Source: Flavobacteriales bacterium (GTDB lineage Bacteria > Bacteroidota > Bacteroidia > Flavobacteriales > BACL11). From it: 64,000 nucleotides of DNA. Under the pieces are notes generated by a model. That model saw nothing but the letters and a program-made list of their open reading frames with translations. It ran no database searches and had not been told where the DNA came from. The translations under genes were made by a program, and so were the position numbers. Positions within the stretch are counted from its first letter, which is position 1. Each line of letters begins with the position of its first letter. The stretch covers positions 4,633 to 68,632 of the forward strand of contig NZWA01000041.1 of the NCBI GenBank assembly GCA_002697505.1, given 5' to 3'. Of the stretch, positions 52,642 through 62,021 are shown one piece after another.

Positions 52642-53421
52642 ATGAAAAGGTTATACGAGTTTACTCTTAAAAAGAAAGAGCAAGTTGAAAAGGAAGTCCC
52701 GGACGTAAATAAGGACGGCGAGGAAATTACAGCTAAGAAAACTGTAGAAGAAGAAGTTGAGAAGAAGTTCTTTTTACGCAGACCTACTCGCGCGATGTTA
52801 GACGAGGGAGAACTTTATTATGGTGTTGAGTTAGGTAAAGCTATCCGCGCTGGAATGATAACTCGGCCGCTACTTCACAAACGTTATACTAACGATGGTG
52901 GTATAATGAATGAACTTCAGCAGAAAGCTTTTGACGAAATAACAAAAGAGCTGCGAGAGATATATGCTGAGCAGGAAGTAATCAATCAAATTGATGAAAA
53001 GAAAAGAACCAACGCTCAGAAGAAAAAGCATAAAGAGCTAGAAGACAAAGCCAAGCCATATCTTGAAACTATGAGAAGATATAACATGGCAGAAGAATCT
53101 ATTTTTGAAGATACTGCAGAATCCCGCGCCAGAAACAAAGCTATCCTATGGTGGGTATTGTTCATGTCATATAATGATGACGAAACACCATTTTTTGATA
53201 AGGGAGACTTTGACGATAGAATCGAAAAATACGATGAAATCGACGAAGGCCAAGACCCTTTTCTGACTTCTGCTGTAGCAGAGTTTACCTATAATATTAG
53301 TTTGTGGTACTTTGCGCGTCCTAATAGCACCGAACAGTTCGAAGAGTTAAAGAAAGGTGTTAACGAATTAGAAGAAGAAGAGGAGGAGCCAAAGGAAGAC
53401 AAAAAGGCTAAAAAGAAGTAA
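52642..53421 (+). CDS. Tail-assembly chaperone-like protein
   Basis: The protein has 259 residues from MKRLYEFTLKK; an upstream ATG at 52606 inside the previous gene is less likely. It is helical and very charged, with FFLRRPTRAMLDEGELYYGV near the start and a Glu/Lys tail. Tail-assembly chaperones normally sit here between tube and tape measure. I see no slippery site that would fuse it to the next gene. The assignment depends on position. Confidence 0.45.
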   Translation: MKRLYEFTLKKKEQVEKEVPDVNKDGEEITAKKTVEEEVEKKFFLRRPTRAMLDEGELYYGVELGKAIRAGMITRPLLHKRYTNDGGIMNELQQKAFDEITKELREIYAEQEVINQIDEKKRTNAQKKKHKELEDKAKPYLETMRRYNMAEESIFEDTAESRARNKAILWWVLFMSYNDDETPFFDKGDFDDRIEKYDEIDEGQDPFLTSAVAEFTYNISLWYFARPNSTEQFEELKKGVNELEEEEEEPKEDKKAKKK

Positions 53422-53443
53422 TTTAGTTGTGTTAAAACCAAAT

Positions 53444-53471
53444 GCCCCCCTTAACCGGGGGGCTTTTCTTT
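53444..53471 (+). terminator. Terminator-like hairpin abutting a start codon
   Basis: A stem of one G-C and six C-G pairs (GCCCCCC with GGGGGGC) around TTAACC is followed by TTTTCTTT and directly by the ATG at 53472. It has the form of an intrinsic terminator, yet no promoter motif lies between it and the gene. Confidence 0.75.
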
Positions 53472-54470
53472 ATGGAAAAACAGTATCTAAAGTTAATATT
53501 TTCTGAAATTATAGAAGGGTATTCTTTAGTAAACTCTAAACTGTTTGGGGAACTAAAGATTAAACATATTAATAACTTCGATGCTGCAAAAACAGATATA
53601 AAAAATCATTACTACTTTGAGAAAGCTGTAGATCAAGGACTGCCAAAACGAGAAGAAAAGATAGAGTATTTAATTAAAGAGAAACTGTGGGATCCTGAAA
53701 AAGATAAAGAAGCTACTCGTTTAGAAGAGATGCTAAAAGGCATGAGAAAGACTAAATCTAAACTCATACTTCAAACCCAGATAGACGCAATAAAAAAAGA
53801 AATAGAGGAAAACGAAAAAAACCTAAATCAAATCTTAGCAGAAAAAGAATCTATTATAGGTTTTACCGCAGAAGAATACGCAAATAGAAGAATAAACGAG
53901 TATTATATGCATGTGTCTATTTTAGACAAAGATGAAAATCAGTTGTTTAAAGAAGATGAGTTTGATGAACTAGAGGAAAACCAAGTTCAGGAGATAATGT
54001 ATGTATACGGCAAAAACAATGAAAAGTTTAAAGCAGAAATTTTAAAAAAAATAGCTCTGTCAGACTTTTTTACAAATATCTTTTATCTATGCGATGACAA
54101 TCTCTACAACTTCTACGGAAAGCCTGTAATAAATCTCACTTTTTACCAGATAGAAATATATAGTTATGGTAGATATTTTAAGAGTATTATTCAGAACTCT
54201 GAGGATAAGATTCCAGACCACATAGTAGAAGATCCCGAAAAACTAATAGAGTGGGCACAGTCTAGCAAGAACGTCAAAGAAGCCCTAGAAAGAAGTTCTG
54301 TGGGCGATCAAGAGGGCGCCGCGTCTAGTATCGTAGGAGCTACGACGCAAGACCTAGCAAAAGCAGGTATCAACAAAGACGAGGATGTTATAGATATATC
54401 TAAAGCCGCGCAAGAAAAAGGCGGTAGATTGACTATGGAAGATATGATGAAATTACACGGTGTTAAGTAA
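53472..54470 (+). CDS. Unknown tail-assembly region protein
   Basis: The protein has 332 residues from MEKQYLKLIF, the ATG right after the hairpin; an ATG at 53442 would translate through the hairpin and is unlikely. It is strongly helical, with a coiled coil at about 85-150 (LQTQIDAIKKEIEENEKN) and a C-terminal segment ending TMEDMMKLHG. It may be the second chaperone for the tape measure. No motif is recognised. Confidence 0.5.
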   Translation: MEKQYLKLIFSEIIEGYSLVNSKLFGELKIKHINNFDAAKTDIKNHYYFEKAVDQGLPKREEKIEYLIKEKLWDPEKDKEATRLEEMLKGMRKTKSKLILQTQIDAIKKEIEENEKNLNQILAEKESIIGFTAEEYANRRINEYYMHVSILDKDENQLFKEDEFDELEENQVQEIMYVYGKNNEKFKAEILKKIALSDFFTNIFYLCDDNLYNFYGKPVINLTFYQIEIYSYGRYFKSIIQNSEDKIPDHIVEDPEKLIEWAQSSKNVKEALERSSVGDQEGAASSIVGATTQDLAKAGINKDEDVIDISKAAQEKGGRLTMEDMMKLHGVK

Positions 54471-54474
54471 AAAA

Positions 54475-54482
54475 AGTGTAAT
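54475..54482 (+). promoter_or_regulatory. Phage promoter motif AGTGTAAT
   Basis: AGTGTAAT follows a run of A and ends seven bases before the GTG of the tape measure gene, the shortest gap in the set along with two others. Confidence 0.65.
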
Positions 54483-54489
54483 TTAATAC

Positions 54490-57400
54490 GTGGCTACAGA
54501 AAAGTTACGGGCAGAATTAGAGATATTAACGGCAAAGGCTGAGAAGGATTTGGCAAGGGTTGACAGGTCCTTAGCTGGTGTCGAAAAAAGAGTTGCGTCT
54601 ATAGGAGGTAAAGGGGGCAAGTCCCTTAAGCCTTTGGGCGAAGGTTTGTCGGCCGCGACTGTAAACGCCAATGAGTTTGAGAAGTCAATGGCAGCAGCGA
54701 ATGCCCGTGTTATCGCGTTCGGTGCTTCTGCGGGATTAATTTTACAAGTCCAAAGAGCTTTAAAAGAAACTGTTCGTGCTACTATAGAAGTAGAAAAATC
54801 TTTAACCGATATTAACGTAGTATTAAATACTAATACTAAAGGTCTGCAAAAATTTGGAGATAGTTTATTTAAGATAGCTGGTCAGACTGGACAAGGATTT
54901 AAAACTGTAGCCGTAGCTGCAACAGAACTTGCTAGGCAAGGCTTGAGTATGGAGAAAACTCTTCTTCGTACTAAAGACGCTTTAATCTTAACAAGGCTGA
55001 CTGGAATGGGAGCTGAAGAAGCTGTATCATCTCTAACTGCAGCAGTCAACTCTTTTAATAAAGCTGGTATTACCTCTGCTCAGGTAGTTAATAAAATGGC
55101 AAAGGTCGATCAGGCTTTTGCTGTTAGTTCTGACGACTTAGCTAAAGCTATTTCTCGTGTTGGTTCGTCTGCTGTTGATGCAGGAGTTAGCATGGATGAA
55201 CTTCTTGCTATTACTACCGCTGTGCAGCAGAGAACTGCTCGTGGTGGCGCTGTCATTGGTAACGCCTTCAAAACTATTTTTACTAGGATTGGCAGAACTG
55301 ACGTTCAGAAAAAACTAGCTGGTATAGGAGTTGCAACGAGAGATATGCAAGGACAAATGCTCCCTGCTACAAGAGTTTTGGAAAACTTGTCAACAAAATT
55401 TCAAGAGCTAAGTAAAAGTCAGCAAAACCAAATAGCAGAAAGCGTCGCTGGTGTTTTCCAAGTTAATATTTTACGTGCGGCTTTGGGCGATCTTTCTAGT
55501 AAGTATGGCGTTTATAACAGAGCGCTAAAAGAATCTGCTAGCGCAACAAATGAAGCTTACTTAAAAAACCAGCAGTTAAATCAAACACTTGATGCTTTAG
55601 TAAATAAAACTTTAGCTAATCTTACCAAAGCAGGAGCTGCGATAGGCGGCGCGACTTTGAAGCCTGCTATTGAGAATGTTTTAGGTTTGGTTAATAGCGC
55701 TATAGGGGCTTTTGGGGAAGGAGGAAGATTCGAAGAGTTTGGTAAAGGAATAGGAAAAGATATAATGAAGGGCATCGGTAATTTTATAGCCGGTCCCGGA
55801 TTAGTTGTGGTAACTGCAGGTATAGCCAAGTTAGCTTTTAGTTTCGCAAAATTTGCTGGAGATGCTTTAAAAGGATTTGCTGACATAGGTAGACAAGCTG
55901 CAAATAGAAAAGCTTTAGAAGCACAAATAACCGCAGAACTGCAAAGACAGCCAAATATAATAAGACAAATAGAAAGAGGGGAGCTGTCTGCTGCTAACGC
56001 TGCTAAGGACATGCTAGCAGCGATGAAAGCTTCAAATCTAGAAGCTTCGAAACTTGCTGTAACTACTTCAAGAATATCTGCTAGTATGATGGGGATGGGT
56101 GCTCTTAGAAGACCCGGTCGAGCCCAAGGCTTTATTCCTAACTTCGCCGATCCGAATGCAGAAAGAGCTTCCGCCGCTATGGGCGGATATAAAGCTGGAG
56201 CTATTAAAACTATGAACATCCCGGGGCAAGGCTCCGTTATGTATAATAGCGCAGAAACTGTTAAGAGATTCCCGGGTATGCAGCAGCCTGCTATTATGCC
56301 ACCGCAAGGAAGCCGCGCTGGTTCTAATTATCAAAAAGCTTTCGGCGCTGCACACGGCTTTGATCCTTACGCCGCTGGTGGATTTGTCCCTAACTTCAAC
56401 AAGATGAGCGTAAAGCAACTTTTTGGATTAGATAGAAACGCTAAAATTAGAGATATAAATGTAAACGAACAAAGGTCAAAGCAACTAGAAGATGCTGCGG
56501 CAGCAGGAAAATTAAGGTTCGATGATTATAGCGATAATCCAGCGATAGCAGCTGCTGTAACAAGAGGTAAATTAAGAGCTCAAGGCGCTAAAACAGAGCA
56601 AGTAGGTAAGAACTATACTCACAACGCAAGTTACCTAGGACTTTTAGGATTAGAAGGATCGCATCTGGGCACGAGCACAACATCTCTTGGTAAAATAGCT
56701 AGATTTGCTGATGCAGGGCTAGATCCTAGATTATTAAATAGAAAAGTTACCTTTACCAACATGCAAGCTAACTCTATAGATGAGATAACTAAAGGTAGCA
56801 CTCAGGTAAATAAATCTAAATTTTCTGATCTCATTTCGGAAAAAATGACAACCCCGGTGTCTCAAATAGCGAATGAGATCTTTAAAAAAGGTTTAGGAGA
56901 CGATCATAAAGTCGCAGTAGCTGATTTACAAAAACAATTTAAAGGAAATCACCAATTACTGCCTCCGGGCGCAGAAGGAAGTATATTTGAAGCGGCCGTT
57001 AACTTAGGGTTATTAACAACTAAAAAAAGTCCGAAGGCAAGATTAGATGCCTTTGACCAAAGCACTAAAGGAGCCCAAAAACCTTTTGACTTTGAAGAGT
57101 CAGGAAGAGCTAAACCTCCTTTTAGAGATATCTTTCACTTTGAGGATAACCTTCTCTACGCAGACGCTAAAAGAACTATAGATAATAAGAGCATGGGCAC
57201 GCTAATTAAAAAGGCCTACAATCAAGGCGTACCCGGGCTGCCCGGATTAGAGCTACTCGAAGGGGGAGCAACTGTCGCAAAGGGCGCGAAAAAAGTTAAA
57301 GCTTTCGGCCATGTGCCAAACTTCTCTCCGTTAGGAGACGCCATCACAAGAGAAAGAGCGGCCGGTGTTCCTAGGTCTGCTATTAGAGTTGGCGCAAGCG

Positions 57401-60400
57401 CTTCATTGAAAAGTGCGGGTAATCCCGCCGGACTGGGAGTATACAATACTATAGACGAACCAGCAGGTTTACACCAAGGAATTAGCAGGTCTAGAAGAAT
57501 GGGCGTAAATCCAAAAGCTCATGGAGTGCCTAATTTTGCTAAGCCCTTTATAGACATGCCAGCGGGTTATGTGATGCCGGGAGCTTCTCCAGTCGCAGAA
57601 TCTAGGACTCGAATAGAAGGCAGAGAAGGTCCTAAAAAAATAAATGAGGGTGGGACAAAGATAAAAAAAGCTGCTGACACGATGAAAGCAGCTACGGATA
57701 AGCTAACGGGCGCTGGAGGATTGATGGCTCTATCTAGTATAGGCTATATGGCAGCCCCTGCCTTACAGCGAGCTACTGGCATGGATCCGCGCATAATGGA
57801 CACTGGAATGATGGCGTTAGGAGGTCTAGGCGCAGCTCAAATGTTCTTGGGTTCAGACGCTGAAGGAGATAGTAAGAGAAGAGGAGCTAGAGAGTCTTTC
57901 TCTAGGTCAAGACGTGCCGCTCAGCTTAGAGCTACAAGAGCTGGGGCTACTGCTGGGAGAGGAGCAGGCGTCATGAGAGGGCTTAAGGCTGCTGGCGCCA
58001 GCATACTAGGCCTGCCTAAAGGAAAGGTCACTCCCGGAGGAGCTTTGAAAGGTTTAGCAAGGAGAGCGGCCTTGCCTGTAACCGCTTACGCCGCAACAGC
58101 GGCATATTTCAAAGGGGCAAATGAAAGTGAAGAAGAGAGAAACTTTAGATTAGCCCAAGAAGCTTTAACGAAAGCTCAAGAGTCGGACTCTAGGCCTATT
58201 CTAGAACAATTAGGAGCAGGAGTAAGCCAGTTTTCTGGAGGGTTCCGAACTAGTTCTTCGAAAGTAAGGCAACAGCAGTTTGGTGATATTAGGAACATGG
58301 TTTATGGCAAAGGCGGGCTAATGGAAGGAGCGGACACGGAAACTTCTAATATCGTGGGAGAAGCTTTTTCTGAATTCACTAATTCCTTTACTAGAGGAGC
58401 GCTAGCTGTAGAGTCCGCAGGGGAAAAATTTAATAAAGCTATAGCTGACGTTGCCGATAACCTTAGCGATAGGATGCGCGAGTTAGAGAATAGACAACTA
58501 ATAACCGGTATACAGAAAGACTTCGCAGATCCTAAATTAGAGAGTAAGCCTATACCCGGGTTTACGCAGGTGCTAAAGCGCGGAAAATTCGTTGACGCAG
58601 GTCCAGACGGAGCTCCAGAAGGAGCTAGGACAAGAGAGTTTTTCTTCGAAGGAGCTGCTAACGTAAAAAGAAGAGGTAAGGATTTAGCAGAGCGGATTAT
58701 GGGCATGGCCGCTTCCCCTGATGAAATATTTAGGAATATATTAGCAGCAGAACAACAACATGGCGGTACATTAGAGCAAAATTTACAAAGAATAGATTTA
58801 TTTGATGACCCAACTTATAAAAAAGTCGACCGAGGCGTTTTTGGCGGGCTTTTTGGCGCTGATCATAAAGCGGGCAGGGCGAATGATCCTAATCTAAAAG
58901 CAGGCAGATTTGGTTTGGCTATGCTAGGCATTAGCCCCAAAATACAGGATCAGTTAAATGTTATAGATCCAGAAACTTTAAAAGCAGCAGAAGACGAGCT
59001 TCTTAAAATGTTCCAGAAGGGCGGTAGATTTGGACCCGGAGCTAACAGAGCTTTTAGGGCTGGCGGAGACCTCAAGGGGGTTAGTGTAGCTGGAGTAGAT
59101 ACATTTATGGAAAGAAGTGACGCGATGAGTGCTTCTACAGCAATCCAAATAGAAAAGCGTCGCACTGCTATGCTTATAAGCGATTTAAAAATTAGCCAAA
59201 AAACTAATTTATTAAGGAGGCAACATCAGGACGCTTTAATTGCTAGCACTAGGGGTATTTATGCAGAGTCTGACATAAAACTTAGAGAAGCTAAATTACA
59301 GAATAAGATAGCACATGATATAGAAGCAGAAGATATAAAATCTAGAATAGAAATAGCTAAGCAGCAACAAAGAGAATCTGCCGCAGGCATAGTGGCGGAT
59401 GCAATAAGAAAAAGCCCATCTCAGGCTTCAGATTTACGTGGAGCTCGTTTTGATATAGGAGGCATGGACATATTAGCAGCTCGGGATGATTTAATTGATA
59501 CCCAAAGAAAGTTAGATAATCCTTTTGAATTATCGCCAGAACAGAAAAACTTGTTAGAGGTAAGGAAAAAACTTTTAGCGCTTAGGATAAAAACTTTAGG
59601 CGTTTTAGAGACTGAAAACGCCCTAACTATAGAAAATGCGCAAAAGCTTACGGCTGCCAATCAGAACGCTGATAAACAAAACGAAATAGATCGACAAATA
59701 ATAGAAAATAAATATAAATACAATAGAGTTCTCGATATGGAGATAAAGCAAAAAGAGTTGCAGCTTCAGGTCGACAAAAATAGATTTCTTAGAACTGATT
59801 TGTTAACAGGCAGGATAACTGGACAGCAGTTTGCTTCAGGAAGAGCTAGGGAGCGCTCCATGCGCAGAGATGCAGAGGGTATGGCTGGGCAGCCTATGGT
59901 TGGTTTTGGGACAATAATGCAAGAAAGGTTTGCGTACGGCCCAAGAAATGCAGCCGAAGATTTCGAGCAAGGTATGGCTGACGTTGCTGACACAATCAAA
60001 GGCGGCATGAAAGACTCTATCAAGGGCCTTATCTCTGGCGCAGAAGATTTCAAGTCTGCCTTAAGAAACGTGATGGACAAACTTCTGGATAAAACTTTAG
60101 ACACGGGACTTGAGGTAGTGGTAGGTAATTTGTTCGGCAAGCTTGGTAATTTTGCTGGCCGCGCTGGCGGTGGCGGGTTTGGGTTTGGTGGATTTCTTAA
60201 CCAAGGTGGTATTGTCAGGGGTGGTTCTGGGGTCAAAGACGACGTCATGACGTTTATGCAGGGCGGAGAGTATGTTATTAAGAAAAGTGCCGCTCAGAAA
60301 ATAGGTTATGGCACGCTTAATGCAATAAATAGTTACTCATCTGGCGGCAAAGCTAGAGTATCTTTAGCAAAAGATTTCATGTATACTGGCGATGACCCTA

Positions 60401-61167
60401 CAAGGCCAACGGGAGGAGGGTTCAAAGTAAGCAGAGGGCTATCTACAAGAGCTTTATTTAGAGATGACGACCCGCAAACAGGTAGAGTTTTCGGAAGACA
60501 GCAAAAACTAGCAAGCTATCTTGAGTATAGAAGAGCAGAGCAGGCGAGAAGAGATGCTGCTGTGCAAAGAGTTAAAGACCAAAAGAGCGCAAGGCTTAGA
60601 AAGGCCTACATAGGGGCCGCTATCAACATTGGGGCCGGAGCTATCATGCAGAGGATGCAAACTAATGCTATTATAGACAAGGGCGTCTCTGACGCTACTA
60701 CCGGTGCGGTTCCCATAGGTAGTCCTGCTGGGATTGGTGTTAACTTTAACAATATGTCTGCTCGAGGCGGTTCTCCTGCGCTTGTTCAAGGCGGCGAATA
60801 TATTATGAGCCCACGAACCACTGCTAAATACGGCACAGGGTTCATGGCAGAACTAAATCGCGGTAGGATGCCCGGATTTAATATGGGCGGTCTAGTTGGC
60901 GGTGGCGGAGGCGCGGGAGGCGGTATAACCACAAATAACGTCAACCTTGCAATCAATGTTGATAAATCTGGTCAAACGTCTGTGCAGACAGAACAAACAT
61001 CTGGCGGCGGCAAAGATAAAGAGAGAGAAGACAAGTCTGAAATCGAAAGACAGAAAAAGATGGGCGAAGCTATCAGAGGTGTTGTTCTGAAAGAAATCGA
61101 AAGACAACAAAGACCGGGTGGGCTGTTAAGAGATAATGCCAGTTACTCTGGCGGAAGAAGAATCTAA
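54490..61167 (+). CDS. Tape measure protein with embedded nuclease-like domain
   Basis: The protein has 2225 residues and starts at GTG. The first 350 residues contain the TP901-type tape-measure core (ANARVIAFGASAGLILQVQ, TGQGFKTVAVAATELARQGL). Four GxxPNF motifs occur: GFIPNFA (547), GFVPNF (631), GHVPNF (940) and GVPNFA (1012). The 300 residues between the second and third look like a separate globular domain with a PD-(D/E)XK pattern: Glu834, Asp867 (PFDFEES) and Asp892-Ala-Lys894 (YADAK). The remainder is coiled coil and membrane-like helices, then Gly-rich ends with GGEYVIKKSAAQKIG-type motifs. Length suggests a tail near 330 nm if uncut. Confidence 0.9.
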   Translation: MATEKLRAELEILTAKAEKDLARVDRSLAGVEKRVASIGGKGGKSLKPLGEGLSAATVNANEFEKSMAAANARVIAFGASAGLILQVQRALKETVRATIEVEKSLTDINVVLNTNTKGLQKFGDSLFKIAGQTGQGFKTVAVAATELARQGLSMEKTLLRTKDALILTRLTGMGAEEAVSSLTAAVNSFNKAGITSAQVVNKMAKVDQAFAVSSDDLAKAISRVGSSAVDAGVSMDELLAITTAVQQRTARGGAVIGNAFKTIFTRIGRTDVQKKLAGIGVATRDMQGQMLPATRVLENLSTKFQELSKSQQNQIAESVAGVFQVNILRAALGDLSSKYGVYNRALKESASATNEAYLKNQQLNQTLDALVNKTLANLTKAGAAIGGATLKPAIENVLGLVNSAIGAFGEGGRFEEFGKGIGKDIMKGIGNFIAGPGLVVVTAGIAKLAFSFAKFAGDALKGFADIGRQAANRKALEAQITAELQRQPNIIRQIERGELSAANAAKDMLAAMKASNLEASKLAVTTSRISASMMGMGALRRPGRAQGFIPNFADPNAERASAAMGGYKAGAIKTMNIPGQGSVMYNSAETVKRFPGMQQPAIMPPQGSRAGSNYQKAFGAAHGFDPYAAGGFVPNFNKMSVKQLFGLDRNAKIRDINVNEQRSKQLEDAAAAGKLRFDDYSDNPAIAAAVTRGKLRAQGAKTEQVGKNYTHNASYLGLLGLEGSHLGTSTTSLGKIARFADAGLDPRLLNRKVTFTNMQANSIDEITKGSTQVNKSKFSDLISEKMTTPVSQIANEIFKKGLGDDHKVAVADLQKQFKGNHQLLPPGAEGSIFEAAVNLGLLTTKKSPKARLDAFDQSTKGAQKPFDFEESGRAKPPFRDIFHFEDNLLYADAKRTIDNKSMGTLIKKAYNQGVPGLPGLELLEGGATVAKGAKKVKAFGHVPNFSPLGDAITRERAAGVPRSAIRVGASASLKSAGNPAGLGVYNTIDEPAGLHQGISRSRRMGVNPKAHGVPNFAKPFIDMPAGYVMPGASPVAESRTRIEGREGPKKINEGGTKIKKAADTMKAATDKLTGAGGLMALSSIGYMAAPALQRATGMDPRIMDTGMMALGGLGAAQMFLGSDAEGDSKRRGARESFSRSRRAAQLRATRAGATAGRGAGVMRGLKAAGASILGLPKGKVTPGGALKGLARRAALPVTAYAATAAYFKGANESEEERNFRLAQEALTKAQESDSRPILEQLGAGVSQFSGGFRTSSSKVRQQQFGDIRNMVYGKGGLMEGADTETSNIVGEAFSEFTNSFTRGALAVESAGEKFNKAIADVADNLSDRMRELENRQLITGIQKDFADPKLESKPIPGFTQVLKRGKFVDAGPDGAPEGARTREFFFEGAANVKRRGKDLAERIMGMAASPDEIFRNILAAEQQHGGTLEQNLQRIDLFDDPTYKKVDRGVFGGLFGADHKAGRANDPNLKAGRFGLAMLGISPKIQDQLNVIDPETLKAAEDELLKMFQKGGRFGPGANRAFRAGGDLKGVSVAGVDTFMERSDAMSASTAIQIEKRRTAMLISDLKISQKTNLLRRQHQDALIASTRGIYAESDIKLREAKLQNKIAHDIEAEDIKSRIEIAKQQQRESAAGIVADAIRKSPSQASDLRGARFDIGGMDILAARDDLIDTQRKLDNPFELSPEQKNLLEVRKKLLALRIKTLGVLETENALTIENAQKLTAANQNADKQNEIDRQIIENKYKYNRVLDMEIKQKELQLQVDKNRFLRTDLLTGRITGQQFASGRARERSMRRDAEGMAGQPMVGFGTIMQERFAYGPRNAAEDFEQGMADVADTIKGGMKDSIKGLISGAEDFKSALRNVMDKLLDKTLDTGLEVVVGNLFGKLGNFAGRAGGGGFGFGGFLNQGGIVRGGSGVKDDVMTFMQGGEYVIKKSAAQKIGYGTLNAINSYSSGGKARVSLAKDFMYTGDDPTRPTGGGFKVSRGLSTRALFRDDDPQTGRVFGRQQKLASYLEYRRAEQARRDAAVQRVKDQKSARLRKAYIGAAINIGAGAIMQRMQTNAIIDKGVSDATTGAVPIGSPAGIGVNFNNMSARGGSPALVQGGEYIMSPRTTAKYGTGFMAELNRGRMPGFNMGGLVGGGGGAGGGITTNNVNLAINVDKSGQTSVQTEQTSGGGKDKEREDKSEIERQKKMGEAIRGVVLKEIERQQRPGGLLRDNASYSGGRRI

Positions 61168-62009
61168 AGTTTAGATTCTAACTCAATAATTCTTTTTTCT
61201 AACTCCATGAATTTATCTTCTATAATCATGGCGCCTTCATTATACATTTTGAAGGCGTTTATTGTCCCTCTTTCTACAATAGGTATTTTCATCTTAGGTG
61301 TCTGGTCAATTTTCTGAGCGATACAAATAATCTGACCATCGAAGTCTTTTAAGTTTTCTTTATCTAAGGTTATTGTGGACCGATAAATTTTTATTTGGCC
61401 TTCGGGAATAAACTCAGGAATAGGGTATTCAAAAGATATATAATTAGCACCTTTCGCAAACGCCGAACTTCTTACATTCTTTTCTATTACTTTAATTTTC
61501 TTAGTGTCGGTGAACTCTACGACTATTTTTAAATCCTTGCCGCCAGCTCCCTCTGGAGATATCTCCCTGTGACCAGATACAAAGAAGTTTTCTACATTGT
61601 CTAAAGATACTGAGGTTACTTTACCATCTTCTACTTTTCTAATATTTACATTACATTTGCCGCCGTATTCTTCGTGAACAATAACCTGCCCCTCTTCATA
61701 GCCACTCCCTCCGTCTGCTATCATTGCGTGCTTCTCTATAGCATACTCTTTTATGTACATCTCAACAAAGTCTCTGGAGAAAAATTGAGCTTTGTCTAAG
61801 TCGGTAATAACAATATACTTTTTGTCATCTTGGGTTATCTGGGAAAAGTTAAACCAAATTTCTTCTTTTTTAATTTCTCTGATTGAGTAGTATTCATCTT
61901 CTATTCTTACAGAAAAGCTTTCATTTATAGTCAGAAAATTTTTATCTGACTGACATAATAATTTATTAGATCCCTTGTCTATACTTGCAGAAAAATTAAC
62001 TAACTTCAT
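61164..62009 (-). CDS. Tail or baseplate structural protein
   Basis: The protein has 281 residues, beta-rich through most of its length. It ends in a heptad coil (EDKFMELEKRIIELESKL) after the phrase GTINAFKMYNEGAMI, as in trimeric baseplate or fibre proteins. It converges with the tape measure gene, overlapping by four bases, and lies 12 bases after the next minus-strand gene. No clear Shine-Dalgarno sequence is seen before its ATG. The function is not assigned. Confidence 0.45.
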   Translation of the reverse strand: MKLVNFSASIDKGSNKLLCQSDKNFLTINESFSVRIEDEYYSIREIKKEEIWFNFSQITQDDKKYIVITDLDKAQFFSRDFVEMYIKEYAIEKHAMIADGGSGYEEGQVIVHEEYGGKCNVNIRKVEDGKVTSVSLDNVENFFVSGHREISPEGAGGKDLKIVVEFTDTKKIKVIEKNVRSSAFAKGANYISFEYPIPEFIPEGQIKIYRSTITLDKENLKDFDGQIICIAQKIDQTPKMKIPIVERGTINAFKMYNEGAMIIEDKFMELEKRIIELESKL

Positions 62010-62021
62010 ACATTTATCTTA

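Noticed and set aside
53380..53475. Programmed frameshift joining the two chaperone-like genes
   Set aside because: No slippery heptamer is found at the end of the first gene, and a terminator hairpin with a new ATG separates them.
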